Positions 1-7,414 of a stretch of DNA of 24,939 bases are shown in pieces. How positions within the stretch are numbered: position 1 is the stretch's first letter; each line of letters begins with the position of its first letter. This DNA comes from DATBLQ01 sp036555325. Its GTDB lineage: Bacteria > Pseudomonadota > Alphaproteobacteria > Rhizobiales > Aestuariivirgaceae. A model generated the notes under the pieces. The model was not told the origin of the DNA. It saw only the letters and a list, made by a program, of their open reading frames with translations, and made no database searches. The translations under genes were made by a program, and so were the position numbers. The DNA lies in assembly GCA_036555325.1 (NCBI GenBank), contig DATBLQ010000072.1, positions 1 through 24,939 of the forward strand, in the 5' to 3' direction.

Positions 1-244
1 GAGGCGCACGTGCTGGGCGGGTGTCGCCTCCAACAGTCGCCCACCGATGCGCACCGTACCGCTGCTGCGCGGTCGTCTGGTTACAAGTTGAACTGTGCGA
101 TGCCGCCCTCCGGGTTGCCGCGTTCGGATTGAAGCGGGCTCTCAAAATGAGATCGAGCAGCTTCAGCTCTAGCATCTCGGCGGAAATGAGCCAATTCAGA
201 CGAAGCAGTTTGCAGCCATATTCCTGAACCAATAATTCAGTCAT
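1..244 (-). CDS. Possible partial minus-strand ORF running off the left edge
   Basis: Reading leftward from an ATG at 244-242, the minus strand stays open for 81 codons to the window edge. The first 35 or so residues (beginning MTELLVQEYGCKLL) are rich in Leu and look protein-like. The later part is rich in Arg, Ala, Thr and Gln and looks less so. A second minus frame here ends in GGIAQFNL at a stop near 85, so a frameshifted remnant is possible. No good ribosome binding site precedes the ATG. I do not recognise a family, and the reading frame may not be a gene. Confidence 0.2.
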   Translation of the reverse strand, partial: MTELLVQEYGCKLLRLNWLISAEMLELKLLDLILRARFNPNAATRRAASHSSTCNQTTAQQRYGAHRWATVGGDTRPARAP

Positions 245-248
245 AAAA

Positions 249-300
249 GACTTCAATCAAAATATAGATTTATAGTCCTATATGATAAAAATCCGAAGTC
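249..300. other. AT-rich stretch with nested inverted repeats
   Basis: GACTTC at 249-254 pairs with GAAGTC at 295-300, and inside them ATATAG at 262-267 pairs with CTATAT at 278-283. The stretch is much richer in A+T than its surroundings and lies just upstream of the possible minus-strand ORF that starts at 244. It could be a promoter or operator for that ORF. The rest of 301-337 shows nothing recognisable. Confidence 0.3.
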
Positions 301-337
301 AAGGCAACTCTTCAGAAGCCGCCTCCCCCACTTGCCA

Positions 338-366
338 TTGCCTCGCCCCCCTCTTCCCGCTATAAG
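338..366 (+). promoter_or_regulatory. Probable sigma-70 promoter of rplY
   Basis: TTGCCT at 338-343 is followed after 17 bases by TATAAG at 361-366. Transcription would begin near 373 and leave a leader of about 109 bases before rplY. No other promoter-like pair of comparable quality was seen between 300 and 481. Confidence 0.5.
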
Positions 367-413
367 CACCGCCGCGGGCGCCGGTCACCCCTGGAGGAAG
401 GCCCGCTTGAGGC

Positions 414-442
414 AATGGAGCCGCTTGGCTCCATTTCGTTTT
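414..442 (+). promoter_or_regulatory. Hairpin plus T-rich tail in the rplY leader (possible attenuator)
   Basis: A perfect 9-bp stem (AATGGAGCC at 414-422 with GGCTCCATT at 427-435) closes a GCTT tetraloop and is followed by TTCGTTTT. It lies inside the predicted rplY leader, 40 bases before the start codon. The shape is that of an intrinsic terminator, so it could attenuate rplY transcription or end an unrecognised short upstream RNA. It could also be a structured leader read by the ribosomal protein itself. Confidence 0.45.
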
Positions 443-481
443 GACCAAAGGCATCTTGAGAAGCCTTAGAGGAGTTCCGCC

Positions 482-1246
482 ATGGCTAAATCCGTTTCCT
501 TGAAGGCCGAGGCGCGCGACGGGTCAGGCAAGGGGGCCGCCCGGGCTGTGCGCCGGCAGGGCCTTGTCCCCGCTGTCGTCTATGGCGACAAGAAGAACCC
601 GCAGCTCGTTTCGCTAAAGTACCGGGACATTCTCCCACATGTCAGCACCGGTCGCTTCACCGCCACCCTCGTCGATCTCGATGTTGGCGGCGAGACTGTG
701 CGTGTCATTCCACGCGATGTTCAGTTCGAGCCGGTGCGTGATTTCATCATCCACGTGGATTTCCTCCGCCTTGGAAAGGACGCCAGAATCCGCGTTGAAG
801 TGCCGGTGCACTTCCGCAACCACGAGGCCTCCCCTGGCCTGAAGGCCGGCGGCGTGCTCAACATTGTGCGCCACGAGATCGAATTTTTCTGCCCCGCCGA
901 AAACATCCCGGAAGAAGTCGTCGTCGATCTCACCGGCCTTCACATCGGTCAATCGGTGCATGCCTCGCAAGTCAAGCTGCCCGAGGGTGCCACGCCGACC
1001 ATCACCGAGCGCGACTTCACCATAGCAACCATCGCCGCTGCGGCGGCGATACCGGTCGAAGAGGAAATCGAGGCGGCTCCCGCGGCAGCCGAGGTTCCTG
1101 CCATTGCGCAGAAGGCGCAAGTCGAGACTGCTGCAGCCGCCCCCGCCGCTCCTGGCAAGGAAGCTGCACCATCCGCCGCAGCACCGGCGGCTCCCAAGAA
1201 GGAAGCCGCCCCCGCAAAGAAGGAACCGGGCGAAAAGAAGAAGTAA
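482..1246 (+). CDS. rplY: 50S ribosomal protein L25/general stress protein Ctc
   Basis: L25 binds 5S rRNA in the large ribosomal subunit. The 254-residue product is the long Ctc/TL5 form: an N-terminal 5S-rRNA-binding domain (about residues 1-92, with KGAARAVRRQGLVPAVVYG), then the second beta domain (about 93-190, with GLKAGGVLNIVRHEIE). From about residue 190 the protein ends in a low-complexity tail rich in Ala, Pro, Glu and Lys, finishing GEKKK. Such tails occur in alphaproteobacterial L25 but vary in length and are probably disordered. AGAGGAG lies 7-8 bases before the ATG, which supports the start. pth follows after 36 bases and ychF overlaps pth, so the three probably form one transcript. 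A promoter and hairpin precede it. Confidence 0.95.
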   Translation: MAKSVSLKAEARDGSGKGAARAVRRQGLVPAVVYGDKKNPQLVSLKYRDILPHVSTGRFTATLVDLDVGGETVRVIPRDVQFEPVRDFIIHVDFLRLGKDARIRVEVPVHFRNHEASPGLKAGGVLNIVRHEIEFFCPAENIPEEVVVDLTGLHIGQSVHASQVKLPEGATPTITERDFTIATIAAAAAIPVEEEIEAAPAAAEVPAIAQKAQVETAAAAPAAPGKEAAPSAAAPAAPKKEAAPAKKEPGEKKK

Positions 1247-1282
1247 CCGCCGCCCGGCTCTGCCGGCAAGGAAACCTCGCTC

Positions 1283-1891
1283 ATGCTGCTCTTCGTCGGC
1301 CTTGGCAATCCCGGGCCGCAATACGCATCGAACCGCCACAACATCGGCTTCTTGGCGGTAGAAGAAATTTGCCTCCGCCATGGCTTCTCCCCGTGGCGTC
1401 GCAAGTTTCAAGGCACTGTGTCCGAGGGAACGCTTGCCACGAAGAAAATTATCGCGCTGAAGCCTATGACCTACATGAACGACTCTGGGCGCAGCGTCGG
1501 CCAGGCCCTGCGATTTTTTCAAGTCCGGCCGTCCGATCTGTTCGTCTTTCACGATGAGCTCGATCTCCTTGCCGGAAAGGTGCGCGTGAAAACCGGTGGC
1601 GGCACCGCCGGCCACAATGGCATTCGCTCGATCGATGCCCATATCGGCAGTGGGTTCCATCGTGTGCGCATCGGCATTGGCCATCCGGGCGAGCGCGACC
1701 GCGTTCACTCTCACGTGCTCAGCGACTTCGCCAAGGCGGATCGCGACTGGGTAGTTCCCCTGCTGCAGGCGATCGCCGAGAACGCGCCTCTCCTCGCCTC
1801 AGGCGACGAGGCGAGCTTTCAGAACAAGGTACATCTGGCGCTCAATCCTGTGATCAAGCAGCAGGAGAAGAAAAGCGGAGTCCCCGACTGA
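1283..1891 (+). CDS. pth: Peptidyl-tRNA hydrolase
   Basis: Pth frees tRNA from peptidyl-tRNAs that drop off stalled ribosomes. The 202-residue product begins MLLFVGLGNPGPQYASNRHN, the family signature. It keeps the residues expected of the active site: N9, catalytic H19, N66 (in MTYMND), D91 (in FHDELDL) and N112 (in GGGTAGHNG). Length is normal apart from a short charged tail. The start has AAGGAAA upstream. Its TGA overlaps the ychF ATG by one base, so translation is likely coupled. The neighbours L25 and YchF are also ribosome-linked, an arrangement common in bacteria. Confidence 0.96.
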   Translation: MLLFVGLGNPGPQYASNRHNIGFLAVEEICLRHGFSPWRRKFQGTVSEGTLATKKIIALKPMTYMNDSGRSVGQALRFFQVRPSDLFVFHDELDLLAGKVRVKTGGGTAGHNGIRSIDAHIGSGFHRVRIGIGHPGERDRVHSHVLSDFAKADRDWVVPLLQAIAENAPLLASGDEASFQNKVHLALNPVIKQQEKKSGVPD

Positions 1892-2988
1892 TGGGATTCA
1901 GATGTGGTATTGTCGGACTTCCGAACGTCGGCAAGTCTACCCTGTTCAACGCCCTCACCCAAACGGCCGCGGCGCAGGCAGCCAACTATCCCTTTTGCAC
2001 TATAGAGCCCAATATCGGCGATGTCGGTGTCCCCGACGAGCGGCTTGAAAATCTTGCCCGCATCGCCGGCAGCGCCGAGATCGTCCCCACCCGTTTGACC
2101 TTTGTCGATATTGCCGGCCTCGTGCGCGGTGCCTCACAGGGCGAAGGCCTCGGAAACCAGTTCCTGGCCAACATTCGCGAGGTCGACGCCGTTGCCCATG
2201 TGGTGCGCTGCTTTGAGGATGACGATGTGATCCACATCGAAGGGCGCGTCGATCCCATCGCGGATATCGAAACCGTTGAAACCGAACTGATGCTCGCCGA
2301 TCTGGAAAGTCTTGAGAAACGAGCAATCAATCTGGAAAAACGCGTCCGCGGCGGCGACAAGGAAGCAAAAGAACCCCTGGAACTGATCATGCCGCCGCTC
2401 GAGCTCTTGCGCAGCGGCAGACCGGCACGGCACACGCAGTTTAAACCCGATGAGCGGAAGTCATTTGAAGCCCTTGGGTTATTGACGTCGAAACCCGTGC
2501 TTTACGTCTGTAACGTCGATGAGGAATTTGCCGACAAGGGCAATGCCTTTTCCGCCATGGTTTTCGACCATGCGCGCCGGGAAGGGTCCAAGGCAGTTGT
2601 TGTCTCGGCCAAGATCGAAAGCGAGATTGCGGTCCTGTCCTTGCCTGAACAGAAGGAATACCTCGCCGCCCACGGCCTCGTCGAACCTGGTCTGAACCGC
2701 GTCATCCGCGCCGGCTACGATCTCCTGCACCTCGTCACTTTTTTCACCGCCGGCCCCAAGCAGGCGCGCGCCTGGACGGTCACGCGCGGGGCCAGGGCTC
2801 CCGAGGCCGCCGGCGTCATCCACACCGACTTCGAAAGAGGTTTCATTCGTGCCGAAACCATCGCCTACGAAGACTATGTTGCCTTGGGCGGAGAGGCCGG
2901 CGCTCGCGACAGCGGCAAGCTCAGGCTCGAGGGCAAGGACTACGTGGTAGCCGACGGCGATGTCATATTCTTCCGCTTTGCCACTTGA
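1891..2988 (+). CDS. ychF: Redox-responsive P-loop ATPase YchF (OLA1 family)
   Basis: YchF is a conserved TRAFAC-class P-loop protein that prefers ATP to GTP, binds ribosomes and is tied to stress and oxidative responses. The 365-residue length matches the family. The Walker A loop is GLPNVGKS (residues 9-16) and the switch II region is DIAGLV (73-78). The base-specificity motif is N208-V-D-E instead of NKxD, which is the mark of YchF and explains its ATP preference. A coiled-coil insertion spans roughly residues 130-160. The C-terminal TGS domain covers about the last 85 residues (TFFTAGPKQARAWTV onward). The start overlaps the pth stop by one base, and GGAG lies 10 bases upstream. Confidence 0.96.
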   Translation: MGFRCGIVGLPNVGKSTLFNALTQTAAAQAANYPFCTIEPNIGDVGVPDERLENLARIAGSAEIVPTRLTFVDIAGLVRGASQGEGLGNQFLANIREVDAVAHVVRCFEDDDVIHIEGRVDPIADIETVETELMLADLESLEKRAINLEKRVRGGDKEAKEPLELIMPPLELLRSGRPARHTQFKPDERKSFEALGLLTSKPVLYVCNVDEEFADKGNAFSAMVFDHARREGSKAVVVSAKIESEIAVLSLPEQKEYLAAHGLVEPGLNRVIRAGYDLLHLVTFFTAGPKQARAWTVTRGARAPEAAGVIHTDFERGFIRAETIAYEDYVALGGEAGARDSGKLRLEGKDYVVADGDVIFFRFAT

Positions 2989-3012
2989 CTGGCAGGAGCG
3001 CCAACAACCGTG

Positions 3013-3933
3013 TCAGACCTCTCCCTTTGGGGCTTCGTCAGAAAAAGCGTCGAGCGGAATTTTCAGGTAGCGCCGGCCATTTTTCTCAGGATCCGGCAAT
3101 CGTCCGCCTCGAATATTCACCTGCAAGGCGTGAAGGATGAGGTCCGGCAGCGGGAGTTCACGATCCTTCCTGCGGCGCAAAGCAATGAACTCCTCTTCCG
3201 ATTTTGTTTTTCTGAGATCGATATTCTCAAGCCGTTGTTGAATCACCGTACTTTCAAACCGAACGTCCCGTCCGCTAGGGGGGTAGTCATGACCGGTAAA
3301 CAAACGCGTCCCTTCCGGCAGTTCCAGGATGCGTTGGATGCTCCTCCACAGAGTGCTCGGGCTGCCGCCCGGAAAATCTGCCCGGGCGGTCCCAACATCC
3401 GGCATGAACAGCGTGTCGTGAATGAAAGCGGCATCGCCCATCACATAGGCGATCGATGCGAGCGTATGCCCGGGCGTCAGCCAGACTTCGACCTCGAGTT
3501 CACCGATGTTGAATTTCCCCTCATCGGCAAACAGCTTGTCCCACTGCGACCCATCCGTCGGGAAGTCGTTCGCTAAGTTGTAGATCCCTTTCCACAGCCT
3601 TTGAACGTCTCTCACCCGCTCGCCAATTCCCGTTTGGGCGCCCGTCTTTGTCTTCAGGTAGCCGGCGGCCGAAAGGTGGTCGGCATGCGGATGAGTGTCG
3701 AGAATCCATTGCAGCTCGAGTCGCCCCTCCTCGATATGCTGAAGAAGCCGGTCCGCAGATGTTGTCGTGATCGTGCCGGAATTGGGTTCGAAATTAAGAA
3801 CCGGGTCTACGATTGCGCAACGCCTTGTGTCCGGGTCCGAAACCACATATTGGATGCTCGACGTGCGCTTCTCGAACAATCCGGCGACAATTGGCCGTTG
3901 GAGACGCGAAAGCGAATTCTTGCCCGCTGCCAT
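3013..3933 (-). CDS. Metallo-beta-lactamase-fold hydrolase, persulfide dioxygenase/BLH type
   Basis: This is a cytoplasmic MBL-fold metalloprotein of the ETHE1/BLH group, whose studied members are iron-dependent dioxygenases oxidising glutathione persulfide in sulfide detoxification. The ligands are all present: H81-P-H83-A-D85-H86, H156 (in TPGHT), D173 (in HDTLF) and H215 (in TGHDY). The open frame extends 43 codons further upstream, but AGGAGG sits 6 bases before the ATG at 3933, giving a 306-residue protein that starts MAAGKNSL. It ends tail to tail with ychF, 24 bases apart. No rhodanese, BigR-like regulator or sulfite exporter is adjacent. The fold is certain; the substrate is inferred from similarity. 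Confidence 0.85.
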   Translation of the reverse strand: MAAGKNSLSRLQRPIVAGLFEKRTSSIQYVVSDPDTRRCAIVDPVLNFEPNSGTITTTSADRLLQHIEEGRLELQWILDTHPHADHLSAAGYLKTKTGAQTGIGERVRDVQRLWKGIYNLANDFPTDGSQWDKLFADEGKFNIGELEVEVWLTPGHTLASIAYVMGDAAFIHDTLFMPDVGTARADFPGGSPSTLWRSIQRILELPEGTRLFTGHDYPPSGRDVRFESTVIQQRLENIDLRKTKSEEEFIALRRRKDRELPLPDLILHALQVNIRGGRLPDPEKNGRRYLKIPLDAFSDEAPKGEV

Positions 3934-4161
3934 TGATCCTCCTGCAGGCCGTTTGCCGGCTGGGTGCTGCAAGCTTGCGTCGATAGAGATTGGTGGTATC
4001 GGTCTCGAAAATTGATCAAGCTTAGCAGAAACATCCGTTGCCCCATAGAACCGCTCTCGCAACCGCGGCCGCCCGTCGTTTCGGCAGGCAAATCTCCACT
4101 GCGGTCCGCTAGTTCATTGCCTCCCCTTCCCTGACCGGACAAATGATCGTAATAGCCAGTC

Positions 4162-4563
4162 ATGGCCGACAAGGCGAAAATCACTCACCACGTCGCCAGC
4201 GGCGCTGGCCGACTGCGTCATGTCTTCGTGCGCGATCTGGAAATAATTGCTCTGCTCGGCGTGCATGAGCACGAAAAGGCAAGAGCCCAACGCATCATAG
4301 TCAATATTGATTTGTCGGTGCGCGAGAACTCCAGCAGGACGGAAGACGCCATCAAGAACGTTGTGAGCTACGAGGTGGTGGTGCGTCGCGTCGAACAAAT
4401 TGTGGCACAGGGCCACGTCCATCTGGTGGAAACGCTGGCCGAGCGGATCGCGGATGCCTGTTTGGCTGATGAACGAGTGCTGGCTGCCAGAGTCCGCATC
4501 GAAAAACCCGACATTATTCCAAATGCCCGCAGTGTGGGAGTTGAGATCGAACGGATTCGCTAG
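4162..4563 (+). CDS. folB: Dihydroneopterin aldolase (folate synthesis)
   Basis: FolB cleaves 7,8-dihydroneopterin to 6-hydroxymethyl-dihydropterin and glycolaldehyde in folate biosynthesis. The 133-residue product carries the family core: VFVRDLEIIALLGVHEHEK (residues 21-39), VVSYEVVV (67-74), a HLVETLAERIA helix (87-97) and a KPDIIPNA stretch (115-122) whose lysine corresponds to the conserved catalytic lysine. The first 18 or so residues extend beyond the usual start, and there is no clear Shine-Dalgarno sequence before the ATG, so translation might begin a little later. folP and folK are not adjacent. uvrC starts 51 bases downstream. The 228-base gap upstream, divergent from the MBL gene, shows no convincing promoter pair. 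Confidence 0.9.
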   Translation: MADKAKITHHVASGAGRLRHVFVRDLEIIALLGVHEHEKARAQRIIVNIDLSVRENSSRTEDAIKNVVSYEVVVRRVEQIVAQGHVHLVETLAERIADACLADERVLAARVRIEKPDIIPNARSVGVEIERIR

Positions 4564-4614
4564 ACTGGCCCCAGAATGCAAATTCCGCTGGACTAGGAGA
4601 GCACTGAGGCCCAT

Positions 4615-6546
4615 TTGACAAGTGCGATGGCAAACGAAACGGAAATCTCCGCCCTCGATGAGGCCCCCAGCGAATCGCTGGGATCAGGGCCTGACGTCAT
4701 TCGGCGCATTATCAAAAGTCTGCCCAATCGCCCGGGCGTCTACCGGATGCTCGATGCCAAGGGCGAGGTGATTTACGTCGGCAAGGCACGCAGTCTGAAG
4801 AACCGCGTCATGAATTACACGCGGCTCGGCGGCCACACGAATCGCATAGCAGCCATGATTGCTCTCACCTGCAACATGGAATTTGTCACCACCGAAAACG
4901 AACCCGAAGCCCTGCTGCTCGAGGCCAACTTGATAAAGAAGCACAAGCCTCGGTTCAATGTCGTACTGCGCGACGACAAATCGTTCCCTTACATTCTTAT
5001 CGCCCGTGATCACCGCGTGCCGCAGCTCACCAAGCATCGTGGAGCGCGTTCGCGGCGTGGAAACTACTACGGGCCGTTTGCCTCCGCCGGTGCCGTAAAT
5101 CGCACGATCAACGCGCTGCAGAAGGGGTTTCTCTTGCGATCATGCAGCGACCCCGTCTTTGAAAATCGCACTCGTCCCTGTTTGCTGTACCAGATCAAGC
5201 GCTGTTCGGCCCCGTGCACTGGCGAAATCGACCAGGCTAGTTACGAGGCCCTCGTCACCGAAGCCGAGGACTTTCTGCAAGGCAAGAGCAGTGCGCTGAA
5301 GGCCAGGCTCGCACTCCAGATGCAGGAAGCGTCCGACCGGCTCGATTTCGAACTTGCCGCGCGCTATCGCGATCGCGTTGCGGCAATGAGCTTCATCTCC
5401 TCCGAACAAGGCATCAATCCTGGAACCGTTGACGCGGCGGACGTTTTCGCCATCGTTCAGCAGGGCGGCCAGACTTGTGTGCAGGTGTTTTTCTTCCGCT
5501 CCGGACAGAACTGGGGAAACCGCGCATATTTTCCGCGCGCCGACAAGACGCTGTCCGAGCCGGAGATCCTCGCCTCCTTCCTGGCGCAGTTCTACGATGA
5601 CAAGCCGATACCACCGCTTATTCTGCTGTCGCACACAGTGGAGGAACAAGAGCTTCTTGAAGAAGCCTTTTGCACCCGCCTTGGCCGCAAGCTTGAGATC
5701 ATGGTGCCTCAACGGGGCGAAAAACGCGCCCTTGTCGATCACGCCCTGAACAACGCGCGCGAGGCGCTTGCTCGTAAGATGGCGGAATCTCAGTCTCAGT
5801 CAAGATTGCTCGAGGGCGTGGCGAGGGTTTTCAATCTCGACGCCAAGCCGCGTCGCATCGAGGTCTTCGACAACTCACACATCCAGGGTGCCCAGCCCGT
5901 TGGTGCAATGATCGTGGCCGGGCCGGAAGGTTTCATCAAGTCGCAATACCGCAGATTCAATCTTCGCAGTCCCGCCGGCGCCGAAGGCGATGATTTCGGC
6001 ATGATGCGGGAAATGCTGACCCGCCGCTATACGAGGCTGCTCAAGGAGGAAGCCGAAGGCGGACCGCGCGGGGATGACGATCTCCAATTGCGCCCCGACT
6101 TGATTCTAATCGATGGCGGCCAGGGCCAGGTCTCGGCCGCCAGATCGGTTCTCGAGGATTTGGGCATTCATGGAATCCCGCTGGCGGGCATAGCCAAGGG
6201 GGTAGATCGTGAAGCAGGCCGCGAGCACATTTATGTGCTTGAAAAACCTCCTTTTATGCTCGAGGCACGCGACCCGGTTCTCTATTATATTCAGAGAATT
6301 AGAGACGAAGCCCACCGATTTGCCATAGGTGGCCATCGGGCTAGACGATCGAAATCGATTGGTGTTAACCCTCTAGACGAGATTCCGGGCATAGGTCCTG
6401 GGCGCAAAAAGGCTTTGCTTATGGCGTTCGGTTCGGCGAAATCCGTGGCGCGCGCGAGCGTGGCGGATCTGGAGAAGGTCGAAGGCATCAGCCGGCAGCT
6501 CGCTCTGGTCATTTATGATTTCTTCCATGAGGGAGGAAACAGATAG
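4615..6546 (+). CDS. uvrC: Excinuclease ABC subunit C
   Basis: UvrC makes both incisions beside a lesion in nucleotide excision repair after UvrA and UvrB load. The 643-residue product has a GIY-YIG nuclease domain near residues 38-120 (GVYRMLDAKGEVIYVGKAR), a UVR motif that binds UvrB (LDFELAARYRDRV, about 243-255) and an RNase-H-like nuclease domain (VFDNSHIQGAQPVG and LILIDGGQGQVSAA). A double helix-hairpin-helix closes it (IPGIGPGRKKALL and VEGISRQLA). The likely start is TTG at 4615, because GAGG lies 5 bases before it; an in-frame ATG at 4627 is 17 bases from that site. The stop overlaps the GTG of pgsA, so expression is coupled. Confidence 0.96.
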   Translation: MTSAMANETEISALDEAPSESLGSGPDVIRRIIKSLPNRPGVYRMLDAKGEVIYVGKARSLKNRVMNYTRLGGHTNRIAAMIALTCNMEFVTTENEPEALLLEANLIKKHKPRFNVVLRDDKSFPYILIARDHRVPQLTKHRGARSRRGNYYGPFASAGAVNRTINALQKGFLLRSCSDPVFENRTRPCLLYQIKRCSAPCTGEIDQASYEALVTEAEDFLQGKSSALKARLALQMQEASDRLDFELAARYRDRVAAMSFISSEQGINPGTVDAADVFAIVQQGGQTCVQVFFFRSGQNWGNRAYFPRADKTLSEPEILASFLAQFYDDKPIPPLILLSHTVEEQELLEEAFCTRLGRKLEIMVPQRGEKRALVDHALNNAREALARKMAESQSQSRLLEGVARVFNLDAKPRRIEVFDNSHIQGAQPVGAMIVAGPEGFIKSQYRRFNLRSPAGAEGDDFGMMREMLTRRYTRLLKEEAEGGPRGDDDLQLRPDLILIDGGQGQVSAARSVLEDLGIHGIPLAGIAKGVDREAGREHIYVLEKPPFMLEARDPVLYYIQRIRDEAHRFAIGGHRARRSKSIGVNPLDEIPGIGPGRKKALLMAFGSAKSVARASVADLEKVEGISRQLALVIYDFFHEGGNR

Positions 6547-7154
6547 TGTCTGCAAGAGAACAAACATCGAGCCTCACCCATCCGATGATCTTGAGTTTGC
6601 CGAACATTCTCACCTACGGGCGCATTCTTGCGGTTCCGGTGGTGACGGGGTGCATCCTGTGGCGCGGCGATAATGCCCGTTGGCTGGCACTGCTCGTTTT
6701 CATTGTCGCGGCCTTGACAGATTTTCTCGACGGTTATCTAGCTCGCCGATGGAAGCAGCAGTCATCTTTGGGCCGCATGCTCGATCCCATCGCTGATAAG
6801 CTTCTCGTCGCGACAACGCTCCTGGCGCTGGCAGGTGATCAAACCATCTACGGAATGCACACCTGGGCCGGTGTCATAATCATCTGTCGCGAAGTACTGG
6901 TATCGGGTCTGCGCGAGTTCTTGGCCGAACTGCAGGTTTCGGTGCCGGTAACGCAGCTGGCGAAAAAGAAAACCGGGCTGCAGCTCGTTGCCATCGGCTT
7001 CCTCATTGCCGGCCCGGCCGGCGACAAGCTGTTTTCCTACACGACTTGGATTGGTCTTTCAGGCCTGTGGATCGCCGCCGGCCTCACCTTATACACGGGC
7101 TACGACTACTTCCGCGCCGGTCTCGCCCACGTCGTTGATGAAAGGCAGCAATGA
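6546..7154 (+). CDS. pgsA: CDP-diacylglycerol-glycerol-3-phosphate 3-phosphatidyltransferase
   Basis: PgsA makes phosphatidylglycerophosphate from CDP-diacylglycerol and glycerol-3-phosphate, the committed step to phosphatidylglycerol. The 202-residue membrane protein has the CDP-alcohol phosphotransferase signature, D-G-x2-A-R-x8-G-x3-D-x3-D, seen as DGYLARR followed by GRMLDPIAD. It also has the usual opening LPNILTYGRI and several hydrophobic segments. The GTG start at 6546 has GGGAGG 9 bases upstream; a later ATG at 6585 has no such site, so GTG is preferred. It overlaps uvrC by one base and moaD by four. The uvrC-pgsA-moaD order is common in alphaproteobacteria. Its product is the lipid donor used by Lgt, encoded later in this window. 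Confidence 0.94.
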   Translation: MSAREQTSSLTHPMILSLPNILTYGRILAVPVVTGCILWRGDNARWLALLVFIVAALTDFLDGYLARRWKQQSSLGRMLDPIADKLLVATTLLALAGDQTIYGMHTWAGVIIICREVLVSGLREFLAELQVSVPVTQLAKKKTGLQLVAIGFLIAGPAGDKLFSYTTWIGLSGLWIAAGLTLYTGYDYFRAGLAHVVDERQQ

Positions 7155-7402
7155 GGATTCTCTATTTCGCCTGGGTAAGACAACGCGTCGGCTTAGGCGA
7201 AGAGACCGTCGATCTACCTGCCAACATCACCACCGTCGCCAAGCTTGTCGACTGGCTGAAAGCCCGCGATGAGGTCTACGCCAACGCTTTTGCCGATCTC
7301 CGCGTCATCCGTGCCGCCGTCAACAAGACCCTGGTTCCCCTCGACACCCCGCTTGCGGGCGCAAAGGAAGTGGCTTTCTTCCCGCCCGTTACCGGCGGCT
7401 GA
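7151..7402 (+). CDS. moaD: Molybdopterin synthase small subunit MoaD
   Basis: MoaD carries the sulfur, as a C-terminal thiocarboxylate, that MoaE inserts into precursor Z to make molybdopterin. The product is an 83-residue ubiquitin-like fold with MRILYFAWVRQ at the front and the essential C-terminal PPVTGG. It overlaps the pgsA stop in an ATGA arrangement, so translation is coupled. The large subunit gene moaE, often next in line in related genomes, is absent: the next gene is ilvE on the other strand with only 12 bases between the stops. The family assignment is firm. Confidence 0.93.
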   Translation: MRILYFAWVRQRVGLGEETVDLPANITTVAKLVDWLKARDEVYANAFADLRVIRAAVNKTLVPLDTPLAGAKEVAFFPPVTGG

Positions 7403-7414
7403 TAACCCTGCGCG

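Noticed and set aside
614..1714. A 366-codon minus-strand frame across rplY and pth
   Set aside because: Both plus-strand genes are firm and the frame spans their intergenic gap; no family motif is visible.
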